NCBI RefSeq assembly: GCF_000298215.1
Contig: NZ_BAHD01000019.1
Location: 35,050-99,049, forward strand
Length of the DNA: 64,000 bases
Direction of reading: 5' to 3'
From: Kineosphaera limosa NBRC 100340
Lineage (GTDB): Bacteria; Actinomycetota; Actinomycetes; Actinomycetales; Dermatophilaceae
A model generated the notes under the pieces. The model made no database searches. It was not told the DNA's origin and worked only from the letters and a program-made list of their open reading frames with translations. Position 1 is the first letter of the stretch, and every line of letters begins with the position of its first letter. Positions 57,266 through 64,000 of the stretch are shown here, in pieces. The translations under genes and the position numbers were made by a program.

Positions 57266-58783
57266 ATGACCGCTTCGCAGCCACCCACAGAGTCCGCCGA
57301 GCCGAGTGCCGAGCCGAGCGCCGACGCGAGCGCCGACGCAGGGGCGGCGCTCCTGGCTCGCGCGGTGGCGCACCTGGAGCCGGTGATGCCCCTCCTGCGT
57401 GAGCTCGGAGAGCGATTCGCGACCGCCGGGCACGACCTCGCGCTCGTCGGCGGCCCGGTGCGCGACGCCTTCCTGGGCCGCTCGAGCCACGACCTGGACC
57501 TGACGACGAGCGCGCGCCCCGAGCAGATCGAGGCGGCCGTCGCCGGTTGGGCCGACGCCGTGTGGGACATGGGGCGGGCGTTCGGCACCATCGGACTGCG
57601 CAAGGGCGCGTACGTGGTGGAGATCACGACCTACCGGGCGGACGCCTACGACCGCACCACCCGCAAGCCGATCGTGGCCTTCGGCGACAACCTCGCCGAC
57701 GACCTGGCGCGCCGCGACTTCACGGTCAACGCCATGGCGCTGCAACTGCCCGAGCTCGCGTTCGTCGACCCGCACGACGGCCTGGCCGACCTGTTCGCGC
57801 GGGAGTTGCGCACCCCCGGCGCCCCCGAGGTCTCCTTCGCCGACGACCCGCTGCGGATGATGCGCGCCGCCCGCTTCGTGGCTCAGCTCGACATGAGCCT
57901 GCACCCCGGCGTCGCGGAGGCGATCACCGCCGCCGTCGACTCCCTGCAGATCGTCTCGGCCGAACGGGTGCGCGACGAGCTGGTCAAGCTGCTGTTGACG
58001 CCCGCGCCGCGTCGCGGCCTGGAGGTGCTCGTCGACACGGGCCTGGCGCAGCGGATGCTGCCGGAGCTGCCCGGCATGCAGCTGACGATTGATGAGCACC
58101 ACCGGCACAAGGACGTCTACGAGCACTCCCTCACCGTGCTCGACCAGGCCATCGACCTCGAGGGGCCGCCCGGGGCCGGCGAGCAGGAGGTGCCGGGACC
58201 CGACCTCATCCTGCGCCTGGCGGCCCTGCTGCACGACATCGGCAAGCCGGCCACCCGGCGCTTCGAGCCCGGCGGCGGAGTGAGTTTTCACCATCACGAG
58301 GTGGTCGGCGCGAAGCTGAGCACCAAACGGCTGCGCGAGCTGCGCTTCGACAAGGAGACGATCAAGTCGGTCTCCCGGCTCGTCGAGTTGCACCTGCGCT
58401 TTCACGGCTACGGCGCTGGGGAGTGGACCGACTCGGCCGTGCGCCGGTATGTCACCGACGCCGGTGACCTGCTGCCGCGACTGCACCGATTGACCCGCGC
58501 CGACTGCACGACCCGCAACCGTCGCAAGGCCGCCCGTCTCGCCGCCTCCTACGACTCCCTCGAGCGTCGCATCGAGGCGCTGATGGCGGCCGAGGAGCTC
58601 AAGGCGGTGCGCCCCGAACTCGACGGCAACGAGATCGGCCAGGTGCTCGGCATCCCGCCCGGCCGGGTTCTCGGGCGCGCCTACAAACACTTGTTGGCGA
58701 TCCGGCTGGATCGCGGGCTGATCGGGCCGGAGGCCGCCCGCGAGGAGCTGCTCGCGTGGTGGGCCGACCAGCCCGAATCCTGA
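57266..58783 (+). CDS. cca: CCA tRNA nucleotidyltransferase
   Basis: This 505-residue class II nucleotidyltransferase adds or repairs the 3' CCA of tRNAs, needed here because neither tRNA gene in the window encodes CCA. DLALVGGPVRDAFLGRSSHD, with the DLDLTT Asp pair, is the catalytic block; ARRDFTVNAMAL is next. A C-terminal HD domain (LAALLHDIGKPATR, HHHEVVGAK) is present. The start is ambiguous: ATG 57266 is used, with GTG 57239 and TTG 57230 possible. It is convergent with the ABC genes, with only four bases between stops. Confidence 0.95.
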   Translation: MTASQPPTESAEPSAEPSADASADAGAALLARAVAHLEPVMPLLRELGERFATAGHDLALVGGPVRDAFLGRSSHDLDLTTSARPEQIEAAVAGWADAVWDMGRAFGTIGLRKGAYVVEITTYRADAYDRTTRKPIVAFGDNLADDLARRDFTVNAMALQLPELAFVDPHDGLADLFARELRTPGAPEVSFADDPLRMMRAARFVAQLDMSLHPGVAEAITAAVDSLQIVSAERVRDELVKLLLTPAPRRGLEVLVDTGLAQRMLPELPGMQLTIDEHHRHKDVYEHSLTVLDQAIDLEGPPGAGEQEVPGPDLILRLAALLHDIGKPATRRFEPGGGVSFHHHEVVGAKLSTKRLRELRFDKETIKSVSRLVELHLRFHGYGAGEWTDSAVRRYVTDAGDLLPRLHRLTRADCTTRNRRKAARLAASYDSLERRIEALMAAEELKAVRPELDGNEIGQVLGIPPGRVLGRAYKHLLAIRLDRGLIGPEAAREELLAWWADQPES

Positions 58784-58787
58784 ACGC

Positions 58788-60449
58788 TCAGGCCGCGGCG
58801 ATATCGGCGCGGCGCCAACCCCACCAGCCGGCGGCCACGAGCGCCACGGCCAGCCCCGTCTCGATAAGCCACGGAGTCCAGTTCATCGGCTCCACGGGCA
58901 GCGCGGCCAGGGCCGCGAACGGCGTCGCGTCGAGCAGTACCTGCGGCAGGTTCAGCAACGCCCCGACCCAGGTGACGAACAGGGCCCAGCCCAACACCAC
59001 CCAGATCAGCGGCGCGAACCGCGGTGCCAGACCCAACAGGGCGGCGCCCAGACCGAGGGTCAGCCAGATGCCGGGGGCCAGGCCGAGAGCCGCTCCGACG
59101 ATGCGGGGCACCACGGCGACGTCGCCGGTCGAGATCGCCTGCGGCAGCGCGATGCAGGCGCCGGTGACGACGAGCACGAGGGTGGCCAGCAGGAACGCGG
59201 GCACGACCCGGGCCAGAAACAGTCGAGTGCGGGAGGTCGCGGTCGAGCCGAGTAACTCGATGTGCCCGGCCTCCTGCTCGGCCCGCAGCCGCAGCAGCAC
59301 CGCGGCCCCGTAGAGCGCGATGAGGGCGACGACGATGCTCAGCATCGCGCCGTAGAAGGCGTCGCGTAGGACGTCACCGCCGCCACCCATGCGGCGGAAC
59401 ATCTGCGCGATCTGCTCGTTGTCGGTGATCACCTGGTCGATGGTCCCGGCCAGCGAGCCGATGGCCAGCGAGAAGAGCGCCATGCCCAGCAGCCAGCCGA
59501 TCGCCGCGCCGCGCTCGAGGCGCCACACCAGCGCCTCGACGCCGCCCAGCCAAGCCGAGCCGTGGGCCGGGCCGGGCCGGGCCGCGCGGACCCCGCCGCC
59601 GTGATCGCGGCGCCCCTCGAGGGCGAACGCCAACCACGCCAGCAGCACCGTGCTCACCAGGGGCAGCAGCAGCACCCACCACCGTTCGTCGGCGTACGGG
59701 CGAGCCAGCGCCGCCCACTGCACGGGGGAGAGCCACCCCAACGGTGCCAGCAAGGAGTCGGTGGGGCCGCCGTCGGCCAGCGCCCGCACGACGTAGGCCA
59801 ACCCGAGAGAGCCCACGGCGATGAACCGGGCGGTCCGGGCCGACTCGCTGAGCTGGGCGGCAACAGCCCCGACCGCGGCCCACACGGCTCCCGTCAGGCC
59901 GATGCCCAGGCCCGCGGCCAGCGCCCCGGTCAGCGGCGGCGCCGTGGTCGCAAGGCCCGCCGTCACGAGCAGCGCCAGCGCCAGGCACGCACCGAACGCC
60001 ACGAGCAGGGCCCCGGCCAAGGGCGCGCGGCGACCGATGGCGCCGGCCCGCAGCAGTTCGAGCCGACCGGCCTCCTCCTCGGCGCGGGTGGCTCGAATGA
60101 CCCCGAGCGCCGCCATCATGGCGGCGGCCGCGGCGACGAACGTGCCGACCCGCCACATCGCGAAACCGCCGGCGTTGCCCAGGTCGTAGGGCGGGCCGAG
60201 CATCGCCCGCATCGTCGGATTGGCGGCGAGCGCCTCCAAGGTGCCGCGGCCGAGCTGCGTGTCCGGCATCAGCTCGTGGTAGGCGGAGACGGTCGCGGGC
60301 ATCATCAGGCCCAGGGCCAGCAGCCACAGCAGCCAGAACCACCGAGACCGACGCAGCGCCAGCCGCGCGACGAGCCCGGTGCCCGCCAGCGCGGACCGGT
60401 GGGCCGGCGGCGCCGCATGCCGACCGCGGCCGCGCGTGAGCAGGGTCAT
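58788..60449 (-). CDS. ABC exporter permease (polyketide/antibiotic-type)
   Basis: This 553-residue, roughly 12-helix membrane protein forms the permease of an ABC-2 type exporter. Its size and repeated two-half layout ([20 protein letters not shown] and [20 protein letters not shown], the same motif in each half) match TnrB-type permeases for tetronasin-like polyketides. Its start overlaps the ATPase stop by ATGA. Substrate cannot be judged; such pairs also protect against toxic lipids or drugs. Confidence 0.88.
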   Translation of the reverse strand: MTLLTRGRGRHAAPPAHRSALAGTGLVARLALRRSRWFWLLWLLALGLMMPATVSAYHELMPDTQLGRGTLEALAANPTMRAMLGPPYDLGNAGGFAMWRVGTFVAAAAAMMAALGVIRATRAEEEAGRLELLRAGAIGRRAPLAGALLVAFGACLALALLVTAGLATTAPPLTGALAAGLGIGLTGAVWAAVGAVAAQLSESARTARFIAVGSLGLAYVVRALADGGPTDSLLAPLGWLSPVQWAALARPYADERWWVLLLPLVSTVLLAWLAFALEGRRDHGGGVRAARPGPAHGSAWLGGVEALVWRLERGAAIGWLLGMALFSLAIGSLAGTIDQVITDNEQIAQMFRRMGGGGDVLRDAFYGAMLSIVVALIALYGAAVLLRLRAEQEAGHIELLGSTATSRTRLFLARVVPAFLLATLVLVVTGACIALPQAISTGDVAVVPRIVGAALGLAPGIWLTLGLGAALLGLAPRFAPLIWVVLGWALFVTWVGALLNLPQVLLDATPFAALAALPVEPMNWTPWLIETGLAVALVAAGWWGWRRADIAAA

Positions 60450-61450
60450 GACCGCTGCGGACCGGCCGCGTACGGGTCGCCGCTGTCCACGGGCTGGTCG
60501 CTCGAGAGGTCGGCCGACTCCGGGGGCGCCCCCGAGTCGGTGTCGTCGGGGTCGGCGTCGTAGTGGCGCAGGAAGAGCTCCTCCAGCGTCGGCGGCGAAC
60601 TGGTCAGCGAGGCGATCCCGGCGGAGGTGAGGAGGGCCAGGGCGTCGGTCAGGGAGGCGGCGTCGACCTGAAAGGTCAGGCGGCGGTCGTCGATGAGCAG
60701 GTCGTGCACGCCCGGCAAGGTCGTCAACTCCGCTGGAGCCTCACCGAGCAACTCGGCGACGACCTGGGTGCGGGTCAGGTGGCGCAGCTGGGTCAAGGTG
60801 CCGGTCTCGACGATCCGGCCTGCGCGGATGATGCTCACGTGATCGCACAGCGCCTCGACCTCGGAGAGGATGTGGCTGCTGAGCAGCACCGTGCGGCCGC
60901 TGTCGCGTTCAGCGCGCAGGTAGTCGGTGAACACCCGCTCCATGAGCGGGTCCAGGCCGCTGGTGGGCTCGTCGAGCAGCAGTAGGTCGACGTCGCTGGC
61001 CAAGGCCGCCACGAGGGCGACCTTCTGCCGGTTGCCCTTGGAGTACGAGCGGCCCTTCTTGCGGGGGTCGAGGTCGAAGCGCTCGATGAGTTCGTCGCGG
61101 CGAGCGGGGTCGAGACCGCCGCGGGCCCGGCCGAGCAGGTCGATGGCCTCGCCACCGCTGAGATTGGGCCACAGGTTGACGTCGCCGGGCACGTACGCCA
61201 GGTGCCGGTGCAGCCGGGGCGCGTCGCTCCACGGATCACCACCCAGGAGCCGGACCCGGCCGGCGTCGATGCGCAGCAGCCCGAGCAGCACCCGGATCGT
61301 CGTGGACTTGCCCGAGCCGTTGGGGCCGAGGAAGCCGTGGATCTGACCGGTGGCCACAGTCATGGTCAGCTCGTCCAGAGCCCTGACGGGACCGAACCTC
61401 TTGGTAACGCCCTCGATGTCGATGGCCAGGGCGGCGGACGAGGAACCCAT
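60446..61450 (-). CDS. ABC exporter ATP-binding protein
   Basis: This 334-residue ATPase has Walker [18 protein letters not shown], an atypical signature [15 protein letters not shown] (in place of LSGGQ), Walker [14 protein letters not shown] and the H-loop [11 protein letters not shown]. It powers the following permease. The C-terminal 100 residues are typical of the DrrA-like subfamily, with an acidic tail. ATG 61450 gives a normal N-terminus. A two-gene operon is indicated by the overlap. Confidence 0.93.
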   Translation of the reverse strand: MGSSSAALAIDIEGVTKRFGPVRALDELTMTVATGQIHGFLGPNGSGKSTTIRVLLGLLRIDAGRVRLLGGDPWSDAPRLHRHLAYVPGDVNLWPNLSGGEAIDLLGRARGGLDPARRDELIERFDLDPRKKGRSYSKGNRQKVALVAALASDVDLLLLDEPTSGLDPLMERVFTDYLRAERDSGRTVLLSSHILSEVEALCDHVSIIRAGRIVETGTLTQLRHLTRTQVVAELLGEAPAELTTLPGVHDLLIDDRRLTFQVDAASLTDALALLTSAGIASLTSSPPTLEELFLRHYDADPDDTDSGAPPESADLSSDQPVDSGDPYAAGPQRS

Positions 61451-61690
61451 GCCGCGAGCCTAGGCTCGGTTGGCCACTCTCGCAGCTGTCCTCGCGGCGC
61501 AGACCCAGTTTTCGCTGAGTCTTCCTCGGACCACCGTCCAGGTGGACTGGTCATACTGACCCCTACTGCCCGTCGACCCGGGAGTCGATCCGGTGGCGCG
61601 GGGGCGTCGACCGGCGAGCAGTGCAGGCCGATGGCCGCCGGGCCTGCCTGCAGAAGTCTTCGCGCCGTGCCGATGAGGGTCTCGTCGGCG

Positions 61691-61711
61691 CAGCCCACCG
61701 CCGGTGGGCTG
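61691..61711. other. Hairpin just before the PBP ribosome-binding site
   Basis: CAGCCCACC (61691-61699) and GGTGGGCTG (61703-61711) form a perfect 9-bp stem with a three-base loop, followed by TTTCGAG. The ribosome-binding site AGGAAGG starts ten bases later. It could be a terminator/attenuator in the leader of the PBP gene. Otherwise the 286 bases between the ABC start and 61737 show no gene. Confidence 0.5.
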
Positions 61712-61736
61712 TTTCGAGTCAGGAAGGTACTGCCGC

Positions 61737-64000
61737 GTGAGTTCAGGGAGCCCCGTTCGGGCGCGACGCGCCTCCGCGCAACGAAGTCTGGGTCGTCGCC
61801 TGATGACCCCCAAAGGCATCTTGGCGATCATCGGGGCGCTCTTCGCGCTCGGGGTGTTGCTCGTGCTCGCGGCCTTCGCGTTGGTGCGCGTGCCCGACCC
61901 GAACGAGGCGGCGCGCGCGCAGACCTCGATCATCTACTTCGCCGACGGCCAGACCGAGATGCACCGGTTCGCCGAGGTCAACCGCGAGTCCATCCCGTTG
62001 TCGCAGGTGCCCAAGCACGTGCAGGAGGCGATGCTCGCCGCCGAAGACCGCTCCTTCTACGAGAATCCGGGCTTCTCGCCGACGGGCATCGCCCGCGCCG
62101 TGTGGGCGACGGTCACCGGCGGCCCGACCCAGGGCGGCTCGACGATCACCCAGCAGTACGTCAAGAACTACTTCCTGGACCAGGATCAGACGGTCACGCG
62201 TAAGGCGCGCGAGCTCATCATCTCCATCAAGATCGAGCAGCAGCAGTCCAAGGACCAGATCCTGGAGAACTACCTCAACACCATTTATTACGGTCGGGGC
62301 GCCTCAGGCATCGAGGCCGCGGCCCGCGCCTACTTCAACAAGGGCGCCGCCGATCTGACGGTCGGAGAGGGCGCGCTGCTGGCCTCCGTCATTCGGGGTC
62401 CATCCCTGTACGACCCGGCCCTGGGTGCCAAGCAGGAGCAGAACGCCCGCGACCGGGTCGACTACGTGCTGGCCGGGATGGTCGAGCAGGGTTGGCTGAC
62501 CGCTGCAGAGCGCGCCCAGGTGGACTTCCCCGAAGTGGCCCCGCCGCGCCAGAACGCGGCCCCGTCGGGCCCCAACGGCTACCTCGTGGCGATGGTCAAG
62601 AACGAGCTGACGCAGAAGATCGGTCTGTCGGAGGCGGAGGTCGACCGCGGCGGTCTGCGGATCACGACGACGATCGCCAAGCAGGCCCAGACCGACGCGA
62701 TCACCGCGGTGGAGAACAACCGGCCCTCCGGGGGCCGCGGCGACGACGTGCGGGTCGGGCTCGCCTCCATCAAGCCCGGCGACGGGGCGATCCTGGCGAT
62801 CTACGGCGGCAGCGACTTCCGGTCCCAGCCCTACAACTCGGCCACGCAGGCGCAGCTGCAGGCCGGTTCGACGTTCAAGCCGTTCACGCTGGTGGCGGCC
62901 CTGGAGAAGGGCATCAGCACCCGCACGCAGCTCGACGGGTCGAGCCCGGCGTACTTTCCGGAGTTCCGCGGCGGCGGCAACGCCAACGGCCGAGTCACCA
63001 ACTTCGGCAACGCCAGCTACGGGCAGGTCACGCTGCGGGAGGCGACGGCCAAGTCGATCAACACCGCGTACGCCGAACTGAACATCGACGTCGGGCCGCA
63101 GGCGACGAAGAACGTCGCCGTGCGGATGGGGCTGCCGGAGAACACCGCGGGGCTGGACGACAACTACGCCAACGTCTTCGGCACCGCCTCGCCGCGCGTC
63201 ATCGACATGGCCAACGCCTACGCGACGCTCGCGGCGCAGGGCAAGCGCGCGGAGCCGTACATCGTGCAGTCGGTCACTTCGGTCGACGGTACCTACGCCG
63301 GCTGGACGGCCAGCCCGCAGCTGACCGACGCCATCAGCCCGCAGGTCGCGGCCGACGCGGTCGACGCGATGACCAGGGTCGTGCGCGAGGGCACCGCGGT
63401 CGGCGCGTCGCGGCTGGGGCGTCCGGCGGCCGGCAAGACCGGCACGACGACCGACAACCTGGCCGTGTGGTTCGACGGCTTCACCCCGCAGGCCGCCACG
63501 GCGGTCGCCCTGTACATGCCCGACGAGCAGGGCAATGCGCAGCCGCTGCGGGGCATCGGCGGACGCTCGGAGCTGACCGGCGGCACGTATCCGGTGCAGA
63601 TCTGGACGGCGTTCATGCGCGAGTTGCTCTCGGGCCAGTCGGTCGAGGACTTCCCCGCCCGCGCCGGCGTCGGAGACAGCGAGGTGCGCTGGGTGCCGCC
63701 GCCCGCACCCTCGCCGACGGCAACCGCCACGCAGACCCCGACGCAGACGCAGACGCCCACGGACACGCCGACGCCCACCGACACGTGGTCGCCGACCGAC
63801 GTCCCGACGACCCCCGAGCCGGGCGACGGCGACAACGGTTCCCCGCAGCCGCCCGGCGACGGTGGTGACAACGGCACCGGAGGCGGTGGCGGCGGTGGTG
63901 GCCGTGGCGGCGGCGGTGATGGTGGCGGCGGCGGAGGCGGCGACGACGGCGGTGGTGAGGCGGCCAACTCCGGCGGCCAGGGCGGCCAGGGCGGCACCGG
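61737..64000 (+). CDS. Class A penicillin-binding protein (transglycosylase/transpeptidase), 3' truncated by window end
   Basis: The frame opens at GTG 61737 (AGGAAGG at 61721-61727) and is still open at 64000, at least 754 residues. An N-terminal membrane helix (ILAIIGALFALGVLLVLAAF) is followed by a GT51 transglycosylase domain (EAMLAAEDRSFYEN with catalytic Glu103; GGSTITQQYVKNYF) and a transpeptidase domain: Ser378 in STFKPF, Ser440 in SIN, and KTG at residue 567. It builds glycan strands and crosslinks at the membrane. The tail after about residue 655 is Thr/Pro-rich, then almost pure Gly with Asp (positions 63860-64000). The gene is typical of a ponA-like enzyme near parAB in actinobacteria. 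The hairpin at 61691 may regulate it. Confidence 0.94.
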   Translation, partial: MSSGSPVRARRASAQRSLGRRLMTPKGILAIIGALFALGVLLVLAAFALVRVPDPNEAARAQTSIIYFADGQTEMHRFAEVNRESIPLSQVPKHVQEAMLAAEDRSFYENPGFSPTGIARAVWATVTGGPTQGGSTITQQYVKNYFLDQDQTVTRKARELIISIKIEQQQSKDQILENYLNTIYYGRGASGIEAAARAYFNKGAADLTVGEGALLASVIRGPSLYDPALGAKQEQNARDRVDYVLAGMVEQGWLTAAERAQVDFPEVAPPRQNAAPSGPNGYLVAMVKNELTQKIGLSEAEVDRGGLRITTTIAKQAQTDAITAVENNRPSGGRGDDVRVGLASIKPGDGAILAIYGGSDFRSQPYNSATQAQLQAGSTFKPFTLVAALEKGISTRTQLDGSSPAYFPEFRGGGNANGRVTNFGNASYGQVTLREATAKSINTAYAELNIDVGPQATKNVAVRMGLPENTAGLDDNYANVFGTASPRVIDMANAYATLAAQGKRAEPYIVQSVTSVDGTYAGWTASPQLTDAISPQVAADAVDAMTRVVREGTAVGASRLGRPAAGKTGTTTDNLAVWFDGFTPQAATAVALYMPDEQGNAQPLRGIGGRSELTGGTYPVQIWTAFMRELLSGQSVEDFPARAGVGDSEVRWVPPPAPSPTATATQTPTQTQTPTDTPTPTDTWSPTDVPTTPEPGDGDNGSPQPPGDGGDNGTGGGGGGGGRGGGGDGGGGGGGDDGGGEAANSGGQGGQGGT

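Noticed and set aside
63850..64000. GGN-repeat DNA considered as a CRISPR or tandem-repeat array
   Set aside because: It is the in-frame Gly-rich tail of the penicillin-binding protein; no regular spacer-repeat structure. No CRISPR array was seen anywhere in the window.

Overview
The window is a 64 kb piece of a high-GC actinobacterial chromosome centred on the replication origin. The dnaA/dnaN/gyrB/gyrA arm runs one way and the rpmH/yidC/parAB/murJ arm the other. A crgA-rhomboid-ppiA block, a DUF3566 gene and separate murJ and pseudokinase genes suggest the Micrococcales (the Intrasporangiaceae/Dermatophilaceae neighbourhood is a guess, since no rRNA is present).

Layout. 1-6.3 kb: the 3' end of a PASTA-domain Ser/Thr kinase gene, a glutamine amidotransferase, a DUF881 gene, crgA, a rhomboid protease, ppiA, a helical membrane-anchored protein and a FAH-family enzyme. 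A small DnaA-box cluster lies between crgA and the rhomboid gene. 6.3-25.3 kb: an accessory region wedged between the ppiA side and tRNA-Ala. It carries recombinase and IS256 relics, a photoprotection gene set, and the remains of a conjugative element ending in a large serine recombinase gene that reads antisense through tRNA-Ala. 25.3-39.4 kb: tRNA-Ala, a DLW-39-type small gene, tRNA-Ile, a membrane protein, DUF3566, gyrA, gyrB, dciA-like, recF, gnd, dnaN, oriC and dnaA. 39.7-50 kb: rpmH, rnpA, yidD, yidC, jag/khpB, rsmG, parA, a serine hydrolase, parB, trxA and trxB, with parS sites. 49-57 kb: a sigM-like ECF sigma gene with a pseudokinase, murJ, a DUF6049-like gene and a Nudix gene. 57-64 kb: cca, an ABC exporter pair and a class A penicillin-binding protein that runs off the end.

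The most interesting part is 7.6-20.7 kb. One arm encodes a CPD photolyase, a CPBP membrane protease, an NAD(P)-binding protein and a frameshifted Trp-rich membrane protein. A divergent operon encodes a P450, a split lycopene cyclase (crtYc/crtYd) and the aromatic-ring carotenoid synthase CrtU. A third operon encodes a fused IPP isomerase-GGPP synthase, CrtI and CrtB. Beside it sits a MerR/B12-binding regulator of the CarH/LitR type. Three promoters carry the same paired element, GTNNAA repeated at exactly 11 bp, as expected for a tetrameric CarH-type repressor. Read together, this looks like a light- and B12-controlled regulon that makes an aromatic carotenoid (isorenieratene, possibly ring-hydroxylated by the P450) together with DNA photorepair.

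Several genes are broken: the Trp-rich protein (one frameshift), the TraG-type coupling protein (5' truncated), an IS256 transposase end and a recombinase helix-turn-helix. The accessory region therefore seems to be an old, partly decayed island next to a conserved origin region.
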